Source: Cristatella mucedo (Eukaryota > Bryozoa > Phylactolaemata > Cristatellidae). From it: a stretch of 62,000 bases of DNA. The stretch covers positions 13,247,501 through 13,309,500 of the forward strand of contig WPIO01000004.1 in assembly GCA_009760855.2 (NCBI GenBank), in the 5' to 3' direction. Shown here in pieces: positions 1-22,239 of the stretch. Made by a program: the position numbers and the translations under genes. The notes beneath the pieces were generated by a model. That model saw nothing but the letters and a program-made list of their open reading frames with translations, was not told the DNA's origin and did no database searches. Positions within the stretch are counted from its first letter, which is position 1. Every line of letters starts with the position of its first letter.

Positions 1-1143
1 CTTTGAGTAGCCCTTATATGCAGGTTCGACTGTATTTCAGCTTTCTGACGTCCACTCAGCCTTTCGGTGTGCAATGGTTAGCCCTACCGATAGCCCGATA
101 GACGCCCGGCCATGGACATCTCGATCTGGATATTTCCGCCGGACAATGTGATCACGAACGGTTTGCCAAACACAGGAAGCTCTCAGCTTCTTCTACTTCT
201 GGAAGCTTCCCTCCGGCATGGCTTGCATAAGGGCAGGAGTCTCCCAAATTTTAAAAGCTGGCGCCTAATAGCTCATGCGATCAAGTTTAAAGTACACACA
301 AATACACACATCCACGTGTACATATTCATGCTGGCAGACACACAAACGTGCACACACACAAACACACACACAGGTATATAACGGTGCTTAAAGTTTAAGC
401 TAATGATATGGCTGAATCACTGCTCCGGCAGCATACACTTGGAATGCAATAGTATGCAGACCAATGATTCATGGCTTCGGAAACCCTGACTCTGTGAATA
501 TCGTTTCAGTCTTTGTTCTTCATTCCAGAAGACCATACAGGCACATTGTTTAATGAAAATTGTATGCGCAGTCGTTTCCTATCATTTACTTGATGCTCAT
601 TTACTCTGCTACGTTTGCATACGACAGCAGCTATTGTCATGTTGCCCACGGCCACTCCCAGCCCATATCTATGTTTGGTTTATCTACTAATCTGAGCTGA
701 AATGCTTAGCACATTCATTATTTACCAAATAGAATTTAAAGCTGATAAACAATAGCACTTCTGTAATTTAGCACCGCTTGTCGATTTGGTGCTTGGCAGG
801 GGGGGCAACCCCTCTCCCTCAGTGAAACTGCTGAGCCTGTCGCAAGGATGGTGAAAGATATATTTTTTATGGTGAAAACTGCCGATTTCCACCAAGGGGA
901 AGCCAACGATGGACGTTGTAACTGGGAGGAACGGGGAGCACCGTGTTCGGGTGTGATGTTTCCAAGAGCTACATGGCGCTATTGTGACATCATGTAGGCG
1001 TGCAGTCTTTCAGTGATGAGAAGCACGAAGGCTACTAGAACGGACATACTCAATCATCCGGCTCAATATGGAAGGCATCTGCTGCACGAACGTGCAGCAG
1101 CATGTACCGTGCATTGGCATAGCAAAAGCCAGCAAATTACTCC
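1..1143. other. Downstream flank of LRP2BP
   Basis: I see no gene here. A short CA-rich patch lies at about 295-372. On the minus strand an ATTAAA hexamer (554-549) is a possible polyadenylation signal about 590 bp past the LRP2BP stop, but nothing else supports it. Confidence 0.4.
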
Positions 1144-11660
<10,517 letters not shown>

Positions 11661-12673
11661 GCTGCAACAGAGTGCCAGCGGCAGGGCAGAGTGAATTACG
11701 GCTGTTTCAAGCAGAGCAGGACTCAGGATTGCTCAGCTTTAGACGTAGACGTCTCCATTTCCAATTTCAGCGACAGCTGGACATCCGACCCATATCCCAT
11801 TTCGCCTGATAGTCTGTGCACTCATTCACGTGCCTGCCGCGGTGGATGCTTGTGCAAAGGAAACACTAACGAGACTGCGGTGCCATTAGCAAAATATAAA
11901 TAGTATTAACTGAGAATTTGGTTCTCCTGCAACAAAGTCGTCGATCACTTTTTATTATCAAGAAATACGTGATGTGGTGAAACTCGAGGACTGATTAAGT
12001 TTCTGCTTCTTTGGCTTAAGGAAGCGAACACCGGAAAAACAGTCACCGTCCGTGTGCCTGCGACGTGTTTCAGTGGCTTTCGCCGAGCGCATGGCTCGTT
12101 TTGTCGCATCCAGCAGAAAACGCTTTCAATACAAATAAAAATAAAAATTAGTCATCTTCGGAGTAGTGAGGTTCGTGTATACTAGTTTGGGCCCCTTACC
12201 GTTCGGCATCCTCTATCAGCTTATAAAATAGAAGATGTTTCTTTCAAGAATAAACCAGTTGCAACTGCCCGGGCTCCAAACTAAACAGCTACCTTTACAA
12301 ACACATCACAAATAAACATTTTAGCTTTTGGAAGCAAGAGGAAATTGTATGGTAAGTACTCTCTTAATGACATGACATGCAGTCGCCAACATAAAGGGGT
12401 TGTTTTTTTAGTTGCATGCAGATGTACTTGCATGCTTTATATGTGCGTGCTTTTGTATTTGCACACTACATGCAAGTATATGTGCACATATAAAAGCTTA
12501 TAGACGTATGTGTACATATATAGATAACAGTATGTGTGTTCTGCACAAGCAGCTTAGACACAACCATATACCTGTAGGAAACGTCTAGAATGGGATGTTA
12601 TACCTTTGGCTAAGGAATCCTTCCTACGGCAGTCCAAGCGATTGATAAATTCACAGAGGAACAGACAGTCACA

Positions 12674-12737
<64 letters not shown>
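12674..12737. repeat. (CA)n microsatellite
   Basis: This is an almost pure CA run of about 64 bp. Confidence 0.95.
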
Positions 12738-12739
<2 letters not shown>

Positions 12740-12821
12740 CGCAAGGGCAGCGGTCAGATTGCAGAAAAGCTTTCTAACCACGTTTGATGAATATTTAAAG
12801 GACCACTGATGACTCACTTAC

Positions 12822-12885
12822 AAATATATATGTATATTTATATATATATATATATATATGAGTGTATATATATATATGTATGTAT
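12822..12885. repeat. (TA)n-rich tract
   Basis: TATATA runs are interrupted by GTATATT and GAGTG, then pass into TATG repeats. Confidence 0.85.
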
Positions 12886-13027
12886 ACTTATACATGTAAG
12901 TATATGTTTATTTATAGCTGTACATACATACAGCTATAAAAATACACTAAACATCTGCATATACAAATATACATCCGGTCTCGTCTTGTGTTCTTTCCAT
13001 TCCATGGCTTCCCACCCATCCATCTCC

Positions 13028-13029
<2 letters not shown>

Positions 13030-13108
<79 letters not shown>
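13030..13108. repeat. (CT)n microsatellite
   Basis: This is a pure CT run of about 79 bp, read through as Leu-Ser by shadow frames. Confidence 0.95.
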
Positions 13109-13111
<3 letters not shown>

Positions 13112-14799
13112 CGATCTGTCTAGCAATCTATATCGCTATCTATGTCCCTTCCTTTTTCTCTATGAAACTCCGAACATTCTGAGCCATGCTCAGCTCAGGT
13201 AAAAGATATTCTTTAGTTCTTATGAGTGGCAATATTATTAAGCACTATCTACTGCTATAGTAAAACTGAATTTAAAGATTTAAACTGCACTCTCGTTGGT
13301 ATTGTTAGTTTTTCGAGCCTTAGGATTTTTGAAAAGTCAATTACTTTCATATCCCAAACCTCCCGCTCTGAAACAAAAAACGGCTTTTTGCAATAAACGC
13401 CGAGCACGTTCTAGCACGAATGAAAGCGTACGCAGATGCAAGAGCTACAATTCTGCATTTTAACTTTTTTTAAATTTTAACTCTTCGCGGACAACAAGAG
13501 CGATTTCAATAGACTACTACAGATAAATCTAAAGAGACAGTTTGCCATTCTTAGGCTGTAGACTTGAGACTGTCCTACGTAGTGCTGCACTAAACTTGGC
13601 CATTTTTTAAATTTAAGTCGATAGCTAACATCTCTCCTAGATAGCTGCTTAAAAGAAAATAATGATCATTAGCATGTTTTAAAGAAACATAAGAAAATTT
13701 CGCGGTCTGGCGAAGCAAATAAGCCTGGTCGAACCTTACGTTATTGCGACATCAGGAAAGAAATGTATCATCCTTTTGAACTGCATCTTCGAAGCGCAGG
13801 ACGGAATACTATGCACTCGAGCTTTTCCAAAGTAGTGAATTGGTAAGGACTTTAGCAACACCACCTCTTTCTAGTAAATGCTGTATTTGAAGTAAATGAC
13901 TGTCTGTATATACTATTCCCGCTCTGTACCTGCTGTGTTTTCCGTATTTATTATCTTGGCTAGCTGTGTATTTGATGCAGACTATAGATTTTTGCCTCCA
14001 AGGCTAGGATGCTTCTTTCGCACACTTCACCTCTATTAAGTATCTCATCGCATCGGGCAAGGCTTAATGAACGAGGCATAAAAAAGTAGCCTAGAAATAA
14101 GATAGCCGACAAAAAATAGCGACGGAAAGCAAGCGCAAAGTTAGCAATTAACTGTGGCGAAGCCAGGTAAAGCTCGCCGCAAATGAAGAAGACATTTCAT
14201 GCATAGCGCTCTCACTCTGCTTGCCAAGAAGTGCTAGTCAGTTGCATAGCATACAACTAAGTATCGTGATCGGGACTTGCAGATGAATTTGGCACTCACA
14301 GAACTTAATGTCGGTATGCGCATTCAAGCGCTGTCAAACTTGAGCTGACCGCTAGATGAGGTTTCATTGCGTGCGACATAAATCCACAGCACCTCATTGA
14401 GCACAGCCGGCCGTAGAATGCAGAGGAATGCGGCCCCGGATAGAAATGCGTTTTAGAGAACCTTTTTCTGCGTAACAATTCTTTAGTGCTCCTGTCCTCG
14501 TGACTGAGTGATGGTGTATGTAAAATCTGAAGTAATTTTTCAAGAACCACAGAGGCACGCAATATTCTTGGTATAACACAAAATGGCTAACTTCTGTCGG
14601 GTGGTTTTTGTCCATTGGCTTGTAAAACTCATGCGTCATTTCCGGAAGCCTAGCTTCTCATTGACAGCTGTCACGATGCATATTTACATAAATGTTCAAG
14701 CACACAGGCATGCCAAAAAGAATTCCTTTAAGAGGACCGGTGCTCAATCGAAGTGACTCGGCCCGCAGGAGGAGCTGAACACTTTGACATTATGGTCAG

Positions 14800-17420
14800 C
14801 AGGCTCCCCAAGGTGAACATTATTAGACACGGCAATGGAAGCGAATGCCGGTTCTCACCAGGCTAAGCCTATACTTCTCAGTTGCTCCGGTTTCTATGCT
14901 GTTTTGCAGCAGCTCCCGGTTCACACGGGTTTGCTGGACCACGCACACAGACACGCATGCATGCGCGTGAACGCACGCAAACACACTGCGCGCTCACGCA
15001 GTGGAGCCATTCTCCGTTCTCGCGCGATCGCGCCAGCCATCCTACGTGGTGCCGTTCTCTGCCGCCTACTAACCAAGCCATTCGTCTGCCAAAGCAGCAG
15101 CGGCGATTCGCGGGCTCGTGGGTCAGACTGGTGCACCTCCAGCGGGCGATTCGGCTGGAGTTCGCTTCCCGCCCCATAGCGGAGCCTGGTCACACGAAAG
15201 CTGCTGTGATTGTAGCAATGCGAGAATCTGTCGCTTTTGATTTTTTGAGCGGACTTGGGCTGCCGCGCACGTTCGCACTTTCCCGATGTGCTACCTCCCT
15301 CCTCCCCACCCAGTGAGCCTTTGAGTGAAAGGCTCTTGGTTTCAGGAATTCCCGTTAGTATGGCAACATTGGCCACCTGACTCTTTAGATTATGCTGCTA
15401 GTGAATATTCCCGCCGGCGGAAAGTTATGCGGTCGGATGCTTTAAGTTCCAAAACGGCGTAGCTTAATTAATGCTCAGCTTACCGCGAGGGGTAGGCGCT
15501 CCCGCCAACGGCGCGTCGGAACCACTTCCTTGGAGACGCCGGGACCTTCACCTTGCTCCGAATGCTTCCGGGGGCGACCGGCAGAGCGACGCCACCGCGG
15601 CGGCCGTACGTCTCTTCCGCAGCACTCGTCTTCTCAAATCTGACAGGGCACCGTGTGGTATTGGCTGTGGCTGCCCTCTCTTCTGTGCTTACATGTATAT
15701 ATTTGGCGTTTTTTCTCGTCCGGCCTGCGGTGCGCTCGTCTCCCTCTCCTGCCTCTCGCCTTCCGTGTAGGTCCTTTCGAGCGACGGACAGCAGAGCCAA
15801 TGTGTGCGCGCGTGCGTTCGTCCACGCGAGAGCTATATTGGTAGGCAGCGCTCCGTCGGTAAGGTGATTCGGACATCTGTGGAGAAGTCAACCTGCGGGA
15901 CGGCAGACCGTAGTCGGTATCTCTATGGTAGGGGCCAAGGGGTTCTCTCGAAGTCTGGAATCCTCGGGTTAATGAAATCGCAGAGAATTCGAGTTCTTAT
16001 ATAAGCTCTTAGGGGCGCTAAACTGTGACTTCCGATGGCTACTAACTAGCCTTAGCATGTGGCCCTCAGATGTCAACATTCTGCTATGCCGTTCCTGTTT
16101 GCCCCAGACCACAAAACCACTGTACGACCAAATGAGCACTGTCTGTTGAGCTTTTAGCTTTTTTCTCCGCCAAAGCGTAGGAGGTGCAAGCGTGCTTAGA
16201 GAGTGACCCAAGAGGCAAGTCAGGCCGATCGCCTTGGCCGCGCGCGGACTCATCATGTTTTTCTAGAGGCGAACCGGTCGTGGAAGAAGAAGTCGCGGGC
16301 TCGAGCACCGAGGCATATGTGAAGCGCCTGAATAGAGATTAAGTTCTCTTCAGGGCGCTATGCAAACGAATTATATAACGAACGTTTTGTGTTGGTTCCC
16401 AGAGGAGCTATCTTACTCTCTAATGAGGCAATCATATTTCTCGAGTTGCTAAGGACTTCATTTTGCTGTAGGCGCATCGATCTTTTCAGAAAGGTACAGC
16501 GCTGCAGTGGCTTAGGTCCTATCTCAGTGGGACATTCCAAGAGCATTAATGTCAGCGGGAAACAGAGGAGCCTCTGAATTACAGGTAGTCCAGACCTCCG
16601 TGCCCTCGGTCCACTTCTTTTCGCAACGTATGCTCTTCCTCTTACCGGAGTAACTTCTAGGCATGCACAATCTAGGCTTTCATTTAAATTGTAACGCCGA
16701 AGGCTCGGCGGAGTAGGCTTAACCTGCCGCTTACCTAGCTGCGAAACCTACCGCCTAATGCCGTTCGGTGCGCGTCTACACGCAATAAGCAGGCCGCCAC
16801 GAAACGAGCGTTTCTGGCGCTGACCTACTCTCCGTTACTAAAGGGGTTCGTGGGTCCGCGGCGTGAATTGGAAAGCGAGACACACAAATTGGATGTTTTA
16901 CTGAGGTTTATTCGGAGCGCACAGTCGCTGCGCGTCTAGCTAAGCTTTATCTCCACACTCCTAGCATGCTCTCAACAGCACAAGCACTCTTGCGGAGGGA
17001 ATACGTCCCCGCACTTGGGCTACCTACGTCTATTGTGGGGAACGACCTAAATAGGACGAGGAGCCCGAACCGGAGCCTCGATCCTGACGGGAGAACTAGG
17101 GCTCCGCTTCCACCTTACGGCAGTAATACCTCATGCACCGCACCAAGCACTCTTGGTGAGACCACGTGCACGCCCACACACACGAAAACACAAAAGAAAT
17201 ACAAAAATGCGAGCACGGGCGCTACACAACCGTATTCGGTGGCGTCCACCGAATCCTCCTGGCGCTGTCTCGTGCTGTCCCTCAATCGCCGGCGAACAAC
17301 CGGCCCTCCTCCCTCGCTTTCAGAGAAACGAGTCCGGCAACTACCGGCGACGGCGTCGAGACGGAGCCGAAGATGAAGAAGAGGCCTCTAGTGAGCGTCG
17401 CCCTATCATTACATAACTAG
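14800..17420. other. GC-rich, CpG-rich block of unknown role
   Basis: Base composition changes sharply against the AT-rich DNA on the left. Open frames exist on both strands (for example 144 codons at 14882-15316 plus and 151 codons at 14921-15376 minus), but none resembles a family I know and the two overlap. A promoter or untranslated first exon of LRP2BP, or decayed transposon DNA, are both possible. A SINE fragment lies at 16285-16375. Confidence 0.35.
16285..16375 (+). repeat. tRNA-derived SINE, family S1, 3' half
   Basis: GGGCTCGAGCACCGAGGCAT, GTGAAGCGCCTGAATAGAGA and CTTCAGGGCGCTATGCAAAC follow the S1 consensus. The head is missing. Confidence 0.75.
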
Positions 17421-17432
17421 CTTGGACAATGG

Positions 17433-17692
17433 GGTTGACAACCCAGCCAATTTCAATCACCTCAGCGACCTCTGCGTCCCCTTGCTCACAGCTCGAGAAC
17501 CCAGATGCTCTTCACCCACTTCTTTTGTTCTCACGGAAACCGTCCTGCAAATCTACGTTGGCTGGCGGCGACAGCGACCTTCGGCAAGCGTTGCCCTATT
17601 CTCAAATTGCTAGCCGGAACTATAAGGTTGACAGGCCAGCCAATATCAATCACCCCATTGCCCTACTACGATGGCTGCGTCCTCTTGCTCTA
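17433..17692. repeat. Diverged direct duplication
   Basis: GGTTGACAACCCAGCC with CAATTTCAATCACC (17433 on) recurs as GGTTGACAGGCCAGCC with CAATATCAATCACC (17626 on). Each is followed by a TGCGTCC..CTTGCTC segment, with about 190 bp between starts. Confidence 0.6.
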
Positions 17693-17739
17693 GGACAGAG
17701 GCGTTTCCTGCTGAGCAATTCTCATGCGCTCTAAAACTG

Positions 17740-18790
17740 AGTCAGGCCGGCGCTGTGCTACAATATGCAGACGACACACAGCTGTACATGTACTTTGACC
17801 CCTCCCTGCCTTCCAGCACATCAAACTTTCTTTACTCCCTTGCTGCATTTATTGCAAAAATTCGCACTTGGATAGCAACACAATTTATCAAATTTGATGA
17901 TGATAAAATCAACTTTTTATTCACGGGAAAACCAATTATTCCTAAGAAATTGGAATCATATCCCTCAAAATGGGCTCTGCCAACATATCCTGTAGCATCA
18001 GCACACAATCTGGGTGCCGACTAGCACATCAGCTCTATAGTCGAGTCTGCCTGCTTTCAGTTACCTAGCATTGCGAATTTCGGGACTGCTTAAACACCGC
18101 TACCACATCCAAGTTGGTCCATGCATCTTTTGACATCCCTTCTTGACTTCTGTAATGCACTACTCGCAGATCTTCCAGCAGGTGCTTACAGTAGGTGCGA
18201 AACTCTGCAGCCAAGCTTGTCTGTCGTGAACGTCGCAGCTGCATATTTGACGAGTTCTCATTGACCTGAACTGGCTCCCCATCAAGAAGCGTACTGATTT
18301 CAAAGCTTCGTTACACACTTTTAGGCCCCTTAATTCTTTTTTTCAGTGTATCTATCTGAACTACTCCCCAATCAGGCCAGGTATTGTAACACCCGCTCCT
18401 CTAACTTTAGCGTTTAGTTGTGCCTTAACTACTCAACTACTTAACTATAAATCTTTTTGAGATCTTGCCTTTAGTTCATATGCTACCAAAGCCTGGAACG
18501 CACTCCTGACTGACATCACGACATCCCTTGATTTGAATACATTTAAAATGAGGCTAAAAACGCACCTGTTTCACACAATACGTACTGCTTCTGTGTGCGT
18601 TATCTTTTGCATACTTAAGCGTGCTGACGCTATGCATGCTCTCACCAACTATATTGACAAGCTCCTCTGACAACAAATGTAAAATGTCTACCAAGTAATT
18701 AATTCTCCGAGGCATTCTTACAAACGTCTTACTAGTAGGTTTTTAATTAAGTTACTATTATTTTTATTAATATTATTAGCTGTGATTATT
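17740..18790 (+). mobile_element. LINE family A copy with YADDT motif
   Basis: The frame from about 17750 gives QYADDTQLYMYFDPSLPS, then IATQFIKFDDDKINFLFTGK and SAHNLGAD. Later, in broken frames, LLDFCNALLADLPAG and a FICYQSLERTPD-like end can be read. YADD is the reverse-transcriptase catalytic motif. Many stops occur after 18020, and an ATT-rich end closes the copy. Confidence 0.8.
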
Positions 18791-19420
18791 AGCAGAGAAA
18801 CTACTAAAGGTAAGCACTTTCTCCCAGTTCACCCTTGTTCATCACGGACCTGGCACTGACCTGGAACTCTCCACTTGAGGTTTACAGGAAATTTTCCTGG
18901 ACCTCTAATTTTGGCAGTGCAGTTGACCTCTTAGATAATCAATTCCTCGAACAGTGGATGTCTTACACCCGTCCAGATCAAAAGCCATGCTTCAGGTAAA
19001 ATGCTCATCAAAATAGTAGCGAGTAAACGAGACTAGCACCAGATGACTACTCAGGGTCTTAAGCAAGTTTCTAATTGCCCTGCCACCAGCTGATACGAAT
19101 GCGCTGTAGCAGCTCCCAAACTAAGTGCAGCTGACTAATCAATCTTGAGCTTTTTATACCTTCTAAACCATAGATTTGACATCTTATTCTCAATCAATAT
19201 AATTCAGGAACTACAAGTAATCTCAAGCACTGTCATAATCTAATCTCTTTCGCATGCACATTTTTCATTATTGACGGACATGAAACTTTGTGGTATATAA
19301 ATCTGCTAATGAAATAGACGCCATAGCTAATATTCCGCAAACTTTGGGAACGACCGATACGCAATGTCGACTGTCTTTGACTAGTACCACTCTCTAACAT
19401 GGTGTAAACGCAGAGGCATT
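18791..19420. other. Spacer with no recognised feature
   Basis: The spacer is AT-rich, with no long open frame, repeat or motif that I can support. Confidence 0.4.
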
Positions 19421-19434
19421 ACCCACGACCAGCG

Positions 19435-20043
19435 CTAGAATACGGACGCTCCGAGCTGAGACAAGTGCCGAGGCAAGTGCACCTTTTTCTGCACGTAGGT
19501 GCGGGGTGCAGGGAAGGCCAGGCAGGTAGGTAGCCTTTCTGGTGGGCAAGTGCATTGGATTCCGTCGACGACGGATACGAACGAGTCGCCAAGATTAAAA
19601 AAATGGGGTGGCTCGAAGTATATATACTTCCAAAGAGAAGCAAGCATGGCCCCTTTGCCGGCCGAAGCCAGACTTTCAGATGAGGCAATCACAAGCTCGG
19701 AGCAACTCTTCAGTTCAACGAGTGAGCGGCGGCTGCGCATAGAAAAGTATGCGACTCTCTCATCTTTCGTCCCCATCATCGCGGCCCCGTATCTTTCTCA
19801 ACATACAGCAGCATGGCGTCGTTGCAGTCGTCGTCTGCACTCAACGCCATTCAAAGGCGGGACGACAAGCAGTGTAATATGCAGAGCACACCTTCGGGCA
19901 TCGGCAGTTGACACTGGCAGTGTCGGACAAAGTCGCACTAGCCTGTGCAGCAGGTCATAGCCGGCCTCTGCTGAACCGGGGGGCTCTGCGAGCATGACTG
20001 CAAGATCGGCCAGCGTCCCGACGTTCCTACATTGACAAGTCAT
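19435..20043 (-). other. Coding-like minus-strand frame with one in-frame stop
   Basis: From ATG-like 20043 the frame reads VGTLADLAVMLAEPPG and LLHRLVRLCPTLPVSTADAR to a TGA at 19800-19798. It then stays open in the same frame for another 121 codons (ERYGAAMMGTKDER, KSCSELVIASSESLASAGKG). A neighbouring frame across the stop reads NDAMLLYVEKDTGPR. I do not recognise a family. It could be a pseudogene, exons with an intron over the stop, or chance in GC-rich DNA. Confidence 0.25.
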
Positions 20044-20319
20044 CCTCCGTTTCGCCCACGAAAGTTGAGGAGCTGCTGTCTTAAGAGGACCGGCTCAAAG
20101 TCTGGAAACTCTATCTAGTAAAATCCGTGTTACTAGCAGCACTTATGCACCTCCGACAGCAGATGATCGCAGCCAGGCGCTCGAATCTCGGCCGCCAGAG
20201 CCTCAACGGTGCCATTGACCAATTGCAAGCCAATTGACACTGAGCCCGTTCCTGTCTTTGCAACATGCGATAGGTAGCTCGTGAATAATCGCTAGCAATC
20301 GCTCCCTCAGATGTAAGCT

Positions 20320-20614
20320 CAGTGGTGGAGCCAAGATGTTCATCCCAGAAGGGGGGTAAGTCCTGCAAAAGTTTTTATACAGGGGCAAGAGCGGCGAAGC
20401 TTTAATCTAATCACGGCTAGACTATTATAGCGAAAAATGAGACTGTTTATTCAACATGCACTCGGCGGCTGCTCATTGAGTGGAATTAAGACATGATTAC
20501 GCGTTCGGCGATCTCCCAGGGGGGGTTGTGGAAATAGGGGGCGGCCCAGGTCGCTGCCCTGCAGGAGGGTGAGGGCCAATGCCCCCGACCCCTACCCCAC
20601 TGGCTCCCCGATTG
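20320..20614. mobile_element. hAT-like non-autonomous element (MITE)
   Basis: The ends CAGTGGTGGAGCCA and TGGCTCCCCGATTG are imperfect inverted repeats of the hAT CAGNG type. Flanking octamers TGTAAGCT (20312-20319) and TATAAGCT (20615-20622) differ at one base and fit an 8-bp target duplication. The 295-bp interior has no transposase. A 297-bp relative lies at 42150. Confidence 0.65.
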
Positions 20615-20620
20615 TATAAG

Positions 20621-20724
20621 CTAAAGATGAACCCGAATAAAAACACGCGGTCGAGGAGGCCAAGGTCGACTCGATTCTGCGCTCAGCCTTGCCACCATTT
20701 CTTCGGCGCGCTCAATGGCATTAA
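20621..20724 (-). CDS. Unknown protein, candidate last exon
   Basis: The acceptor CCAGACAG precedes TT AAT GCC ATT; the exon reads NAIERAEEMVARLSAESSRP and ends at TAG (20623-20621). Its phase fits the A/GTAAGT donor of the next exon upstream. The stop overlaps the target duplication of the hAT-like element, so the insertion may have trimmed the gene. No family is recognised. Confidence 0.35.
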
Positions 20725-20888
20725 CTGTCTGGCCCAATGTGTCGATTTAAGCGACGTAGCCCTCGCCAAAGCGACCACCGCCGCCGCATTTCTCCTGGGC
20801 TCACCAGTTCAGTCTCCTGGTTCAGGCCACTGTCTGTCTCAACCTGCAGCTCCTCGATCAGGTTCATGTGCGATCGATTTTTACTTAC

Positions 20889-21073
20889 TGAGGAGCTCGT
20901 AGTGGCGCTTGTGAGAACCAGTCACCGAATTGATTGTGCCAATGACCGAATCGAAGAACGGGCCAATATCGAGGACGCCATCCATAGTCACTGCAATAAG
21001 GGCCACCGAAACCACGAGAATCCGACACCAGGACAACACAAGGACGTTATACTTGTCTAGCCTCTCCGTCGCA
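20889..21073 (-). CDS. Unknown protein, candidate middle exon with hydrophobic helix
   Basis: Between the acceptor CTAACAG and the donor CTCA/GTAAGT the frame reads SATERLDKYNVLVLSWCRIL, then VVSVALIAVTMDGVLDIGPF and FDSVIGTINSV..HYELL. The stretch YNVLVLSW..VALIAV looks like one membrane helix. Codon use is balanced, with no stop. The opposite strand is also open, so strand choice rests on the splice phases. Confidence 0.4.
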
Positions 21074-21377
21074 CTGTTAGCGAGGTTACGTATTTTAGTA
21101 CCTGTTGGCGCCCTGCGACCCGACTAGACTGGGGGTGGGCAACTGCCCCTACCAATTTAGCTCTGGCGGTGTGCGTATTCATTGTCGAATATTAATGCGC
21201 ATTCAGGTTCTGGACTATTTTTTCAGCGCTGCAGATGGAAGAAGAAGAGACCCAAATCAGACCGACGGTAGGCGGAGAAGTGCATCGTCCGCTGAGCCCA
21301 AGCGTGGAGGGAGGGGAGCGTCCTTTGTCTGCCACGACAAGGATCTGGCGTGTCGTCTGACCTGTGTTTGAATTTAC

Positions 21378-21432
21378 CTCACAACTGAGCAAGCAATCGG
21401 GTAGCCAGCCATTGCTACAGCTCCGGCCTTAA
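21378..21432 (-). CDS. Unknown protein, candidate short exon
   Basis: A strong acceptor (GATTTGTTTCTGCAG) is followed by 55 bp reading KAGAVAMAGYPIACSVV. The exon ends AG/GTAAAT in phase 2, matching the one-base start of the next exon. Upstream coding is uncertain; a frame at about 21540-21690 (SFNGSAFLNFGVSDTIVSNA) is a candidate. Confidence 0.35.
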
Positions 21433-21759
21433 CTGCAGAAACAAATCTTGGGTCAATAATTTGTTTAATAAAAGAACTGATAAACAACACATCAGCTAAA
21501 CTATCCCTCTTTATCAGAGCGCTGGTGCAGCCCCGGGCACGAGCGAAGGAGAAGGAACCCGCTGCATTCGAGACAATGGTGTCCGAGACGCCAAAATTCA
21601 GAAAAGCAGAGCCGTTGAAAGATCGTCCGCTGCTAGCAAGATGCCGAAATCTGCCAGGCAGGCTACATTTTCTGCCAACCCGCTGCCAAGAGCCGACCGC
21701 TAATAACCTCACCGGATCCTAAGGAGGTCAGAAGAGCACGAGCGATGCCTAATTAACCT

Positions 21760-22030
21760 TCTGGACCCCCAACAAGGACTTCGGGGCTCCTATCGAATGG
21801 CACCGCGACGTCAGCTGTAACATCGTCTACGCCATTGTCGACAACGATGCCTCGTGGCTTGAGGGTCAGATCGTGGGCGAGCCCACCGACAGCACGCTCC
21901 ACAGGTGTGCTGGGAAAGCCCCAATGAGGCAACCTAGAATCAGTTTGCCTGATTGCTGCAGCATCGGCCAGCCACGGATGACTCAGACGGTCTCTAGATA
22001 CGACAGCAGCAAGGCCACCGTTCGTTACAA
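21760..22030 (+). other. Open plus-strand block with C/G-ending codons
   Basis: The frame reads FWTPNKDFGAPIEWHRDV, then NIVYAIVDNDASWLEGQIVG and continues to a TGA near 22036. Most codons in the first 55 end in C or G. There is no start codon in frame, so it would have to be an exon or a remnant. I do not recognise it. The complementary frame is open too. Confidence 0.25.
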
Positions 22031-22239
22031 AATATGAACACCTCCCACATACGACAACCGGATGTCAATGCTCGTACGACGACCCATGCCCGGAACGACA
22101 GGCCGAGACCCGTGGCGCCGAAGAAGGCATACCAGATCTTTCTGAGGGTGGGCAACCCACGCCTGGCTTTCCACGTGCCATTCAGTTTGAAGATCACGAA
22201 CTGCATTGCATTTTCTTATCTCTCTTAAGCCTGATATAG

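Larger units (their letters stand above)
11661..14800. other. Region upstream of LRP2BP without a recognised gene
   Basis: The region is AT-rich and largely unique to my eye, with microsatellites at 12674-12737 (CA), 12822-12885 (TA-rich) and 13030-13108 (CT). The first few hundred bases should contain the LRP2BP promoter and 5' untranslated region, but I see no TATA box or other motif clear enough to mark. Confidence 0.4.

Noticed and set aside
14882-15376. Overlapping 144- and 151-codon frames on opposite strands
   Set aside because: GC-rich DNA leaves both open; neither resembles a known protein, so only the block is reported.
19499-19960. 153-codon plus-strand frame
   Set aside because: It is antisense to the more protein-like minus-strand frame; no recognised domain or splice support.
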